From positions 186,001-250,000 of the forward strand of contig NZ_JAJSAX010000002.1 of NCBI RefSeq assembly GCF_021261315.1: DNA of 64,000 bases. Direction: 5' to 3'. Each line of letters starts with the position of its first letter. Position 1 is the stretch's first letter. Shown one piece after another: positions 1-8,734 of the stretch. Made by a program: the position numbers and the translations under genes. The notes under the pieces were generated by a model. The model was not told the DNA's origin, did no database searches, and saw only the letters and a list, made by a program, of their open reading frames with translations. Origin of the DNA: Epilithonimonas sp. JDS. Its GTDB lineage: Bacteria; Bacteroidota; Bacteroidia; Flavobacteriales; Weeksellaceae.

Positions 1-630
1 CAACAAACAGAAACTACTGCAAAAGACAGCATTTCCAAGTTGGACAAAGATGTAAATACAAACCGTTTGTATTGGATTATTGCAACTTTAGCAACCTTGC
101 TTTTAGGTGGTGTTTTATATTGGCTTTTAGGCAAACGTATAGCAACAAGCAAAACCGATGTAGAAACACAAATCAAAAACACCAAAAAATCTTTGGAAGA
201 AGAAAGCATTAAATTAGACAGCAAACTGGTGGAGGTGTTGGACACTCAATTGAAATTGAGACAAGAAGAAAAACAAATCGTTTCTGCAAATTCAACTATC
301 GAAATCGACCATTCTTTGGCTTTGAAAGTGGCTGATGAAATTGTTCGTATTCATAAAAATTTACAGCAAATGGATGTCAATACCAAAGGATTAAAACAAC
401 TTTCTGCATCTGTAAAAAGAATCCAAGACAATTTCGCTTCCAACGGTTATGAATTAGTTGAAATGCTTGGAAAAGAATACAACGAAGGAATGAAAGTAAT
501 AGCCAATTTTATTCCAAGCGAAGATATTGAAACAGGAAAACAAATTATTACAAGAATTATCAAACCTCAAGTTAATTTTAAAAACGAAATGATTCAATCT
601 GCACAAATTGAAGTCAGTGTAGGTGAATAA
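1..630 (+). CDS. Membrane-anchored coiled-coil protein with GrpE-like C-terminus (5' partial)
   Basis: The frame is open from base 1, so the true start is probably left of the window; a TTG at 40 is the only visible alternative. A single strong membrane segment (about visible residues 21-44) is followed by a long charged coiled coil (about 50-130) facing one compartment. The last 60 residues contain the pattern ITRIIKPQV then MIQSAQIEV, which resembles the small beta domain that ends GrpE nucleotide-exchange factors. The gene lies 12 bases before an Hsp70 homolog, the classical partner of GrpE. I infer a membrane-tethered exchange factor for that Hsp70. The GrpE assignment rests on pattern resemblance and context only; a plain structural coiled-coil protein is the alternative. 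Confidence 0.6.
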   Translation, partial: QQTETTAKDSISKLDKDVNTNRLYWIIATLATLLLGGVLYWLLGKRIATSKTDVETQIKNTKKSLEEESIKLDSKLVEVLDTQLKLRQEEKQIVSANSTIEIDHSLALKVADEIVRIHKNLQQMDVNTKGLKQLSASVKRIQDNFASNGYELVEMLGKEYNEGMKVIANFIPSEDIETGKQIITRIIKPQVNFKNEMIQSAQIEVSVGE

Positions 631-642
631 AAAAACAAAACT

Positions 643-3198
643 ATGGCAAGAACAAAAATAGATTATGGTATCGACTTAGGTACAACCAATTCCGCTATTT
701 CAAGAATGGAAAATGGAGAAATTATTATAAAAAAAACAGATTTAGGAAAAGACACAATGCCTTCTTGTGTATATTTTGACCCAAAAAAGGCTATTAAAGT
801 TGGTGACACCTCATACAATAGATTGAGAAATGACAAACTTAAAGCTATGAAAAATTGGAGTGATGAGGTTAATGTCTTTATCGAATTTAAACGAACCTTA
901 GGAACTGATAAAAAATACTCTAGTTCTAATTTGGGATTCTCTTTAAATTCAGAAGAATTGTCGGCAGAAGTTTTAAAAACATTAAAATCTTTTGTAAAAG
1001 ATGACCAGAATATCAACGCTGTTGTGATTACTGTTCCTGCTGCATTTGCAAATAATCAAAAAGAAGCTACTAGAGAAGCAGCAAAATTAGCTGGTTTTGA
1101 CCATATTGAATTATTGCAAGAGCCAGTAGCTGCTGCAATGGCTTATGGATTGGATAGCAAAAAGAAAAACGGCTATTGGTTGGTTTTCGACTTTGGAGGT
1201 GGAACCTTTGATGCGGCTTTACTGAAGGTAGAAGATGGAATTATGAAGGTTGCAGATACGGAAGGGGATAATTATTTAGGTGGTAAAAATTTAGATTTAG
1301 CAATTGTTGATGAAATTATTTTGCCTTATATCAAGGAAAATTATTCAATTGATTCCATTCTGGAGGATGATAATAAAAAGCAGATTTTGCGTAATGCAAT
1401 GAAATTTTATGCAGAAGAAGCTAAAATACAACTTTCGTTTAACGAAACACATAATGTACTATCTGATTTAGGAGATATTCCAGGCGAAGACGATAACGGA
1501 GAAGAATTTGAATTGGACATTACTGTTACACAACACGATATGGAAAGAGCATTAGCTCCTATTTTCCAAAAATCTATTGATATTTGTAAGAAACTTTTAG
1601 ATAGAAACAACTTAAAAGTTTCGTCTTTAGATTCTTTGATTTTGGTTGGCGGACCGACTTTTTCGCCTGTTGTTAGAAAAATGTTGGAGCAACAAATTTG
1701 TAAACCCGATACAAGCGTTGACCCAATGACAGTGGTTTCAAAAGGTGCGGCATTATATGCTTCAACTGTTGATATTTTAGAAGAAATCAAAGAACAAACA
1801 CGAGATAAATCAAAAATTCAAATCGAAATCGGACACGAAGCATCAACCGTAGAATTGGAAGAATTTGTTACGCTGAAAATACTAGCTGACAAGACGGATG
1901 GAAATATTCCCCAAAAAGTATTTGCAGAAATTAGCCAGAGTGGAATTGGAAGGGACTGGTCAAGCGGAAAAGTTGAAATCAATGAAATTGGCGAAGTGAT
2001 TGAAACTCATTTAAACGAAGGTAGGACTAATCGTTTTGTAGTTACATTATATGATGACAAAGGAAACATTTTAGAAAGTGAACCGAAAGAGTTTACGGTA
2101 ATTCAAGGTTCAAAAATCGGAAGTGCAACTTTGGCTTATAATATAGGTATTGAAATCAAGAAACGAGAAACGGGAAAAATTGTTTTTGAAACGGTGAAGA
2201 ACCTAGAAAAAAACAACTCTATTCCTGCTGTTGGCACAAGAAATGGGCTGAAAACACAAAAACAAATCCGCCCAGGAATGGATTCTGATTTTATTAAAAT
2301 TCCAATCTATGAAGGAGAACACGAAGCGGATGGAACGAGAGCTCTTTACAATAATCACGTAAAAGATATAATTATTAGTGGGTTAGATTTACCTGCATTA
2401 CTTCCGGAAAACAGTGATGTAGATTTAACTGTAAATGTAGATAGGTCAGAAAAGATTACCGTAACAGCCTATTTCCCTTACTTAGACTTTTCTTTTGAAG
2501 CCACTGTAGAAAGAACCGTTCAATCAGTAGAAACCAATTGGCTTTCTAATGAAATCCGAAAAGCAAAAGGAAGTATTGAAGAACTCAAAGAACAAGGAAT
2601 TCAAGAAGATAAAGTTCAGAAAATAGAAAGTGAAATTGCTGAGTTAGAAAAGAAATTTGAAAACAACAAAAATGATGCGGACAGCAAACAAGAAGTTTTG
2701 ACCAACCTTAGAAAAACGCTTAAATCCATTGATGAGTTAAGTGAAACCACAGAATGGCCAAAATTAGAAGAAGAACTAAAAGAGGAATTTTACAGATTAG
2801 AGAAAGTAAATAAGGACTTAGGGAATGATAAAACAACTCAAATTGTAAATCAATTACGAAACCAGCTGGAAGAAGTTTTGAAAACGCAAGACATAAAATT
2901 AGGTAAAGCGTTAGCAGAAGAAATTCATTCCGTATTCTTCCAAATGACTTTAGTATATCAATTGATTAACTTCATCAGACAACACAATCAAAATTTTGGT
3001 TCATACCATTGGAAAGATAGTAACAGAGCAAGACAATTGCTAAATGAAGGTTTGCAACAAATTGGAGAAAATCCAACATCAGAGGACTTACATCCCATTG
3101 TTATTAAATTAATCAATTTAATGGTTTCTGACCCAAGCAAGGCTTGTCCTTCTTGTGGTAAATTAGGTTGCAACAATGAATGTATTCTTGAAGGATAA
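643..3198 (+). CDS. Divergent Hsp70/DnaK-family chaperone with C-terminal cysteine knuckle
   Basis: An 851-residue Hsp70, longer than the usual ~640-residue DnaK. The nucleotide-binding domain is complete: IDLGTTNSA near residue 10, the phosphate loop FDFGGGTFD at 182-190 and the adenosine loop LVGGPTFSPV near 335. The middle is a divergent beta-rich substrate-binding-like region, then a charged coiled coil (about 630-760). The protein ends with four cysteines (835, 838, 843, 847; CxxC-x4-C-x3-C), a probable zinc knuckle absent from ordinary DnaK. It is flanked at 12 and 0 bases by a GrpE-like membrane protein and a kinase-AAA fusion, so it is a dedicated chaperone of this cassette rather than the housekeeping DnaK. 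Its client is unknown. Confidence 0.92.
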   Translation: MARTKIDYGIDLGTTNSAISRMENGEIIIKKTDLGKDTMPSCVYFDPKKAIKVGDTSYNRLRNDKLKAMKNWSDEVNVFIEFKRTLGTDKKYSSSNLGFSLNSEELSAEVLKTLKSFVKDDQNINAVVITVPAAFANNQKEATREAAKLAGFDHIELLQEPVAAAMAYGLDSKKKNGYWLVFDFGGGTFDAALLKVEDGIMKVADTEGDNYLGGKNLDLAIVDEIILPYIKENYSIDSILEDDNKKQILRNAMKFYAEEAKIQLSFNETHNVLSDLGDIPGEDDNGEEFELDITVTQHDMERALAPIFQKSIDICKKLLDRNNLKVSSLDSLILVGGPTFSPVVRKMLEQQICKPDTSVDPMTVVSKGAALYASTVDILEEIKEQTRDKSKIQIEIGHEASTVELEEFVTLKILADKTDGNIPQKVFAEISQSGIGRDWSSGKVEINEIGEVIETHLNEGRTNRFVVTLYDDKGNILESEPKEFTVIQGSKIGSATLAYNIGIEIKKRETGKIVFETVKNLEKNNSIPAVGTRNGLKTQKQIRPGMDSDFIKIPIYEGEHEADGTRALYNNHVKDIIISGLDLPALLPENSDVDLTVNVDRSEKITVTAYFPYLDFSFEATVERTVQSVETNWLSNEIRKAKGSIEELKEQGIQEDKVQKIESEIAELEKKFENNKNDADSKQEVLTNLRKTLKSIDELSETTEWPKLEEELKEEFYRLEKVNKDLGNDKTTQIVNQLRNQLEEVLKTQDIKLGKALAEEIHSVFFQMTLVYQLINFIRQHNQNFGSYHWKDSNRARQLLNEGLQQIGENPTSEDLHPIVIKLINLMVSDPSKACPSCGKLGCNNECILEG

Positions 3199-4962
3199 AT
3201 GAGTAACACGAAATCTATATTAACAAAAGGTCAAATCATTGACAACAAATATTCGGTTAGCTTCTTTCTGAAAAAAGGAAGCTATGCCGAAACTTATCGT
3301 GTGCAAAACGAAGCTAAAGAAACGAAATTTCTAAAACTTTTTGACTTTTCGAAATTGCATCGTACACAGTTTACAGAAAGCGGAGATATTTTGGAAATCG
3401 AAATACTAAAACAAATCAAACATTCCAATTTAGTAAAGTACAGCGATGATGGAAATATCGTAATTGACAACCAAAAATTGGCTTATGTAGTGTTGGATTT
3501 TGTAAGTGGCGAAACTTTAGCAGATAAAATGAAACGTGAGAACACGCTGAATTTATATGAAGCAAAAAATATTATTTTAAGTGTTTTAAATGGTTTGAAT
3601 AATTTACACAACAAACAAATCATACACAACGACATTACCAACCAAAATGTAATGTTAGACTTATCAGGTAAAGTCGCCATTCCTAAAATCATAGATTTTG
3701 GTTATGCTCGGTTCTTAAAACAATCGAATAAAGATTTTTTAAAAGACGGTTTGAATTTATTTTATACAGCAAATGAAACTTTTAATAAAGTCTTTTCATT
3801 CCAAAGTGATATTTATTCTGTAGGTGCATTGTATTATCAATTATTGACAGGTCTTCCACCCTATTTTGTAGAAATCTCAAAATATAAATCCGATAAAATA
3901 CAATTAGAGGATGTTATTTTAGATGAGCGAAAAAAGCCTTTAAAGTTTTCTGACAAGATTGACGAACGGACACAAAACATCATAAAGAAAGCATTACAAC
4001 CAAAAGCAGAAAACCGTTTTAAATCTGTAAAAGAATTTATTCAAACATTGAACGGAGAACTGGAAGTTGAGCTTTCAATTCCATCAGAAAAATTTGCCAA
4101 AGTTCAGCCCAAAGAAATTAAGAAAGGAAAAGGATTTTCAGCCATTGCAGGAATGCAAGAACTGAAAGACACCATACAGTTAGATGTGATTGATGCTTTG
4201 AATCATAAAGAAAGGTACGCAGAATACGGCTTGACTATTCCGAACGGTATGTTATTGTACGGTCCGCCAGGTTGCGGAAAGACTTTTTTTGCGGAGAAAA
4301 TGGCAGAAGAAATCGGCTTTAATTTTTATCAAATAAAACCTTCTGACATTCAAAGTAAATGGGTTAATGCTTCGCAGGAAAATATTAAAAATTTGTTTGA
4401 TGAAGCAAAACAAAACGCACCAAGTATCATTTTTATTGACGAATTAGATGCACTTGTTCCAAACAGAGATACATCAAACATAAGCCATATGAACACTAGT
4501 GCCGTAAATGAATTTTTAGCACAAATGAATAATTGCGGAGAAGACGGAATTTTTATTGTTGGTGCTACAAACAGACCAAATGCTATTGACCCAGCAATTT
4601 TACGTTCAGGAAGACTGGACAAACACATTTATTTGCCACCGCCGGACTTTGAAGCTCGAAAATTGATGTTTGAATTGTACTTAAAAAAACGTCCGACAGA
4701 AATCGGTTTGAATTACGAAGAACTAGCAAAGTCAACAGAAAACTATGTTTCAAGCGACATCAAATTTCTATGTGATGAAGCTTCAAGAAAAGCTTTGAAA
4801 GAAAGTGTAAGAATAACAAACGTTATTGTTTTGGAAACAATTAGAAATAACAAACCATCGGTTTCTTTACAGGAATTGAACAGCTATTTAGTAATTAGAG
4901 CTAAAATGGAAAGAGCAGAAAATAACAATCCTCAAGATAATAAAATTGGCTTCCGAAAATGA
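3199..4962 (+). CDS. Hanks-type Ser/Thr kinase fused to Cdc48/FtsH-type AAA ATPase
   Basis: The ATG directly follows the stop codon of the Hsp70 gene. Residues 20-285 form a eukaryotic-like kinase: glycine loop KKGSYAETY, probable ATP lysine K46, catalytic loop HND (143-145) with the catalytic Asp and N150, and an intact DFG (166-168). The HRD arginine is Asn and the APE motif is degenerate (ANE). Residues 312-545 form an AAA domain with Walker A GPPGCGKT (355-362), Walker B IIFIDELD (410-417), sensor-1 GATNRP and arginine-finger region LRSGRLD (468-474). All key ATPase residues are present. A kinase and a remodelling ATPase in one chain, next to Hsp70, suggests phosphorylation-controlled protein disaggregation or unfolding. 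Substrate unknown. Confidence 0.93.
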   Translation: MSNTKSILTKGQIIDNKYSVSFFLKKGSYAETYRVQNEAKETKFLKLFDFSKLHRTQFTESGDILEIEILKQIKHSNLVKYSDDGNIVIDNQKLAYVVLDFVSGETLADKMKRENTLNLYEAKNIILSVLNGLNNLHNKQIIHNDITNQNVMLDLSGKVAIPKIIDFGYARFLKQSNKDFLKDGLNLFYTANETFNKVFSFQSDIYSVGALYYQLLTGLPPYFVEISKYKSDKIQLEDVILDERKKPLKFSDKIDERTQNIIKKALQPKAENRFKSVKEFIQTLNGELEVELSIPSEKFAKVQPKEIKKGKGFSAIAGMQELKDTIQLDVIDALNHKERYAEYGLTIPNGMLLYGPPGCGKTFFAEKMAEEIGFNFYQIKPSDIQSKWVNASQENIKNLFDEAKQNAPSIIFIDELDALVPNRDTSNISHMNTSAVNEFLAQMNNCGEDGIFIVGATNRPNAIDPAILRSGRLDKHIYLPPPDFEARKLMFELYLKKRPTEIGLNYEELAKSTENYVSSDIKFLCDEASRKALKESVRITNVIVLETIRNNKPSVSLQELNSYLVIRAKMERAENNNPQDNKIGFRK

Positions 4963-5258
4963 CCATCATCAAACTCATCCTCGCCACCCTCCTCCTACTC
5001 TGTCTTCTAAAAATGCCCTACGGCTACTACCAACTCGTGCGGTTTATCAGCTTTGTAGGTTTCGGATACTTGGCATTTGAAGCAAACAAAAACAAAGATG
5101 AGAAAATGGTTATTGCATTTATCGCTTTAGCACTATTGTTTCAGCCATTTATAAAAATTGCACTCGGCAGATTTATTTGGAATATTATAGATGTGGTGGT
5201 TGCAGTATTTCTAATTATTTCAATTTTAAAAAATAAAAAAAACCATGAAAAAAATTAA
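4959..5258 (+). CDS. Small membrane protein, DUF6804-like
   Basis: A 99-residue protein with about four hydrophobic segments and a basic tail. It starts inside the stop of the kinase-AAA gene (ATGA overlap), so it is translationally coupled to it. The pattern MPYGYYQLVRF near the first segment and ALGRFIWNIIDV near the last match, from memory, the small DUF6804 membrane proteins, which have no known function. The first ~90 bases are noticeably C-rich compared with the surrounding AT-rich DNA. In this operon it may be a membrane partner of the chaperone/kinase module, but similar proteins also occur as stand-alone genes. Confidence 0.7.
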   Translation: MTIIKLILATLLLLCLLKMPYGYYQLVRFISFVGFGYLAFEANKNKDEKMVIAFIALALLFQPFIKIALGRFIWNIIDVVVAVFLIISILKNKKNHEKN

Positions 5259-5877
5259 TTTGGTAACAGTTCTTAGCTTATCACTTCTCTCTTGCACACA
5301 AAAAGAAGGAACAAATTTTAATGAAACGAATATCATTCATGATAGTACTTCTTCAGTTAACAATTATGAAAACGTAACGCCTCAAGAAACTGAAGAAGAA
5401 AAAAAAATCCGTAAAAATAATGAAGAAAAACTTCGAAAGGAAAAAGAAGCGGAACAACTGTATGGGAATAATTCATTGGAAACCGGCGCTACTCCTTACT
5501 CCAAATATTATGGTGACAATTCAGATTGCGAAGATCGAGGATGTTCAAAAATCAATGTAACGGCCAGTAATTCTGATGTTCTAGTTACCATTAAAAAGAA
5601 TGATGAGGTCGTTCGCCACGCTTATATTCAAGCAGGAGACAGCTACACTTTTTCTTTTCCAAACGGAACTTACCAAGCTTTTTTCTATTATGGAAAAGGT
5701 TGGAACCCAAACAAAGTCATGAAAAATGGAGAACTAGAGGGTGGTTTCGTATCAAACGAAGAAGTAGGGAAAGATGACCCTCAATCATTGTTTAATAATA
5801 TTTTGGAGTATGAATTGGTCTTGCAACAAAATGGAAATTTCAGCACTCGTCCCAGTAATATAGAGGAAGCACTCTGA
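5245..5877 (+). CDS. Lipoprotein of unknown function
   Basis: A 210-residue protein with a lipoprotein signal peptide (lipobox LLSC at residue ~17), then a charged, Glu/Lys-rich helical linker (about 45-75) and a compact C-terminal domain. The C-terminal domain has two close cysteines (CEDRGC) and beta-rich sequence (VLVTIKKNDEVVRHAYI, YTFSFPNGTYQAFFYYG). This kind of domain occurs in other Bacteroidota lipoproteins but I cannot name the family. Its start overlaps the end of the preceding gene by 14 bases, so it is the last gene of the Hsp70/kinase-AAA operon, just before a terminator. It probably sits in the envelope. Confidence 0.8.
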   Translation: MKKINLVTVLSLSLLSCTQKEGTNFNETNIIHDSTSSVNNYENVTPQETEEEKKIRKNNEEKLRKEKEAEQLYGNNSLETGATPYSKYYGDNSDCEDRGCSKINVTASNSDVLVTIKKNDEVVRHAYIQAGDSYTFSFPNGTYQAFFYYGKGWNPNKVMKNGELEGGFVSNEEVGKDDPQSLFNNILEYELVLQQNGNFSTRPSNIEEAL

Positions 5878-5970
5878 AAGAAGAGATATCTCAAAAAAAT
5901 AGAGCTGTCAGAAAAACTTAAATCAAAACTCCTTTTGATCATTAAAAAACCACAGCTAGCAATAATTTGA

Positions 5971-6006
5971 AAATCCCATTAGACACTCAGCCGAATGGGA
6001 TTTTTT
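5971..6006 (+). terminator. Rho-independent terminator of the Hsp70/kinase-AAA operon
   Basis: Perfect 10-bp stem AAATCCCATT / AATGGGATTT with a 13-base loop, followed by T6. It lies 93 bases after the lipoprotein stop and marks the end of the cassette. Confidence 0.85.
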
Positions 6007-6632
6007 GATTATTTTTTGATTGAATTAAATTCTGAACCCGCCAGAAACTGAGAAAACTGGAAGTTGGTCATCTCCAATCCAATTTTAGCTGGTAGTGGTG
6101 GAAAATCTTCGGTAAAGACGCAAAAATATCCGGATTGCTCCGCGCAGAGATTTGCGCAATTGTAAGGGATTTATGGAGAAGCGAACAAGTCTGCACAATC
6201 CTCAATCTAAATGGTTTTATCTGCGTACTCTGCTCTCTTCTGACCATTCATCAGACTTATTTGGTAATATGTTCTTCTATTATAGGGCATTCCTATCTTC
6301 GAAGTACAGTTCTAGGAAAGCTCAGAAATATCAAAAATATTGAAATGATCAACGTCTTTGTTGATATTATCCGTCAAAAACCAATTGATGTCCAGACAAC
6401 TTTCTCATAAAATATCCTTGTAAAATTCTTTGATGGTAATTGAATTCATCTAGTTGTAAAAATCAAAGAAAGTGATTTTGAAGTCTCGTCGATATAATTG
6501 GTATATCGACTTTTAATAAATTGTGTACATAAACCTATTAATGCATAAAGGCAAAAAAAAATTAGTTCAGTTTTATCCAAATCATCAATTGAAATGATAA
6601 ATTCTTAATTTAATGAAAATAAAATTTCACTT
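6007..6632. other. Gene-free decay zone
   Basis: No convincing gene on either strand over about 630 bases. An open frame of 91 codons on the plus strand (6135-6410) has Cys/Ile/Leu-rich, unrecognisable sequence and overlaps another short frame. One perfect hairpin is present at 6488-6510 (arms GTCGATATA / TATATCGAC, loop ATTGG) followed by TTTTAAT, possibly the terminator of a vanished gene. The stretch lies between the end of an accessory operon and a truncated gene, so I read it as eroded sequence. Confidence 0.5.
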
Positions 6633-6812
6633 ATGGATATGATAGGAAATCTGCTTCGGGTAACAAGGTCTGAGCTCGAAGATTATTTGAAAGACAGTTT
6701 ACTATTGGAAGACAAAATCTTTGATGACGAAACTGAAACTGAAAATCTGACCGACATTAAAAGATTTTCTAAATATATAAATTGTAGAGTACTCCGAAAA
6801 TTAACTTGTTGA
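6633..6812 (+). pseudogene. Truncated DUF1877 (YfbM-like) gene fragment
   Basis: An ATG-initiated frame of 59 codons reads MDMIGNLLRVTRSELEDYL and continues with LLEDKIF. This is the typical N-terminus of DUF1877/YfbM-like proteins (normally about 160 residues). After about 40 residues the resemblance fades and the frame stops at TGA (6810-6812). The rest of the family's conserved domain is not found downstream. Only the 5' quarter remains, so this is a gene remnant, consistent with the surrounding decay. Confidence 0.6.
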
Positions 6813-6910
6813 ATAAAACCTAACTACAAATTTTTAATAGCGGGCGGAAAATTTCCAATTTACATTTCGTGCATTCCTCAAAATTTGTACTTTTAGTTAA
6901 AAGAAAAACA

Positions 6911-7273
6911 ATGAAAGAAACGGATCAACACAACGAAAGAATTGCAAAAATGACCTTTGCTTCCGTTTATCCCCATTACAAAACTAAAGTTGAAAAAAAG
7001 GGACGAACATTGGAGGAACTGGAGCAAGTCATTGAATGGTTGACAGGTTTTGATTACAAAAAAATTCAGGAACTCATTGATCAGAAAGTAACCCTCGAAA
7101 CTTTTTTTGATCTTGCAAAACTTCATCCCAATGCAGAACTGATCAAAGGAACAATCTGCGGATACAAGATCGAAGAAATCGAAAATCCTTTGACAAAAAA
7201 GACAAGATACCTCGATAAGCTGATTGATGAATTGGCAAAAGGAAAAAAAATGGACAAAATTTTAAGACAGTAA
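6911..7273 (+). CDS. DUF2200 family protein
   Basis: A 120-residue soluble protein. The reading KMTFASVYPHYKTKVEKKGR followed by a helix with EELEQVIEWLTGFD is characteristic of DUF2200, a small conserved family of unknown function common in Bacteroidota and Proteobacteria. An upstream in-frame ATG at 6869 exists, but the residues it would add are not part of the family, so I chose 6911. The stop overlaps the ATG of a truncated VOC gene (TAATGATG), showing that the two were once a coupled pair. Length is normal and no lesion is seen. Confidence 0.85.
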   Translation: MKETDQHNERIAKMTFASVYPHYKTKVEKKGRTLEELEQVIEWLTGFDYKKIQELIDQKVTLETFFDLAKLHPNAELIKGTICGYKIEEIENPLTKKTRYLDKLIDELAKGKKMDKILRQ

Positions 7274-7365
7274 TGATGGCAAAACAAATTTTTATCAATC
7301 TCGCAGTGAAGGACCTTGAAAAATCTATTCATATTTTTGGCTTTATTACATTCCAAATTTATTAG
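7273..7365 (+). pseudogene. Truncated VOC/glyoxalase-like gene fragment
   Basis: The frame starts MMAKQIFINLAVKDLEKS, the standard first strand and turn of vicinal-oxygen-chelate proteins (FINLPVKDLEKS type). It loses resemblance after about residue 19 and stops at TAG (7363-7365). Family members have about 130 residues. The break near base 7330 marks the junction with the accessory genes that follow. The start is coupled to the DUF2200 stop. Confidence 0.65.
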
Positions 7366-7387
7366 CCGAAATACTTTGCATAATTAC

Positions 7388-8176
7388 GTGAAAACAAAAT
7401 TCTTATCAATTTTCCTTGGACTACTTTGGACAATTCCATTACTTGGACAAGTTCAAAATGATGTTAAAAAAGTTCTCGCTACAAAGGACTTCGTTGCGTT
7501 AAAAAAATATACTGACAATCTATCAAAAAATGAAAAGCAAATAAGCTTACATTGGGCATTTTTGCGTGACCTGACAACTGATTTTCAGGAAGGAGTCTTT
7601 ATTTTTGACAAATCAGTTCCAGACAAACACAATCCAGAGACAAGTTCGATGTACACTTATCGTGTGAACCTCGTTACGACCAAAACCAATATTGTGTACT
7701 ATGAACTTAGTGAAAAGAAATACAAAAGTGTTGGAAACGATTGGCAACCGTACTATGAGACCATTGATAGTTTTAAAAATGATAGTGTTTTTGGTGAATT
7801 AAAAAGTTCTTTCAAGAGCATTTATCAGTTAGATTTAAATGAAAATGATTTATTTATAACAGATTTTGTGTACGGTTCACAATGTGGTATTGCTGGCACA
7901 AGTCCAGAAGGCAGAGCGCAAATGGACGAATGGGTCAAATCTAATAATAAAACCGAAATAATAAAGTGGTTGAAATCAGCAAATGCAGAAAAACAAGTGT
8001 ACGCAGTTGAAGGACTTCAACAATTAAAAACCGCTGACTCAAAATTGACCGAAGATGAAATAAGGATGATTAACATCGTTTGTGATAAAAACGGAACAAT
8101 CTATGTCTGTTCAGGCTGTATTCACAGTAATCGGGATATTCGCAGTGTGACGAGACACATACCGTTGACTATTTAA
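7388..8176 (+). CDS. Secreted protein of unknown function
   Basis: A 262-residue protein. I chose the GTG at 7388 because it gives a clean signal peptide (basic VKTKF, hydrophobic core, cleavage near LLGQ). A TTG further upstream would run through the VOC remnant. The mature part is mixed alpha/beta with a CGIAG motif near the middle, and it ends with two cysteines four residues apart (CSGC) and a histidine, a possible metal or disulfide site. It is the first of four envelope or secreted proteins in a row and I do not recognise the family. Confidence 0.7.
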   Translation: MKTKFLSIFLGLLWTIPLLGQVQNDVKKVLATKDFVALKKYTDNLSKNEKQISLHWAFLRDLTTDFQEGVFIFDKSVPDKHNPETSSMYTYRVNLVTTKTNIVYYELSEKKYKSVGNDWQPYYETIDSFKNDSVFGELKSSFKSIYQLDLNENDLFITDFVYGSQCGIAGTSPEGRAQMDEWVKSNNKTEIIKWLKSANAEKQVYAVEGLQQLKTADSKLTEDEIRMINIVCDKNGTIYVCSGCIHSNRDIRSVTRHIPLTI

Positions 8177-8194
8177 TCATCTTGTCCGAATCCA

Positions 8195-8716
8195 ATGACA
8201 GAAATCAATTTTAAAAGAAGCGCTTTCAACACCAGCATTATTCTTTGTGTTGGTGCTATCATTGTTTGTTCCTATTTAATCTACAATGAATACAACATTC
8301 CTGAAAGAGTTGCACTGAGTTTGTTTCTAATTGCTATTTTATTTGTCTTAATATTTAGATTAAAACAATTCTACAAAATGTACAGTTCAGGAAATAATGT
8401 TGCGCTGAAAATTGATGAATTCGGTATTGAAAACAATACGCAAGCTAAAAGTTATTTCATCAGCTGGAGTGAGATTAGCACCTTTGAAATTGGACATTTC
8501 AGAACCCGCCAAATCTACATTAAACCAATAAATCCAAATCACTTTCCACGAAAAAAATGTTTTGGACTTTACTTCACTTCCAAGCCAGAACTTTTGTGGA
8601 TAGACAGCGATATGATTGACATAAAACGAGATGAGTTAATTAACATTTTAAATAGAAAACTTCATAATTATAATAAAAAAAGTAACAACAATTCCGTTAA
8701 AACAAATCAATCATAA
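8195..8716 (+). CDS. Small membrane protein with PH-like domain (STM3941-like)
   Basis: A 173-residue protein with two adjacent membrane segments (about residues 12-30 and 38-54) and a soluble C-terminal domain. The domain shows the pattern LKIDEFGIENN then YFISWSEISTFEI, as in the PH-like cytoplasmic domains of the STM3941 family. The tail is Asn/Lys-rich low complexity. It begins 18 bases after the preceding secreted-protein gene, so they are probably co-transcribed. Function unknown. Confidence 0.65.
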   Translation: MTEINFKRSAFNTSIILCVGAIIVCSYLIYNEYNIPERVALSLFLIAILFVLIFRLKQFYKMYSSGNNVALKIDEFGIENNTQAKSYFISWSEISTFEIGHFRTRQIYIKPINPNHFPRKKCFGLYFTSKPELLWIDSDMIDIKRDELINILNRKLHNYNKKSNNNSVKTNQS

Positions 8717-8734
8717 AAACTCAAACATCAAGAG

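Noticed and set aside
6135-6410. Open frame of 91 codons on the plus strand
   Set aside because: Sequence is low-quality (Cys/Ile/Leu-rich without pattern), overlaps another short frame and lies in a decayed zone.
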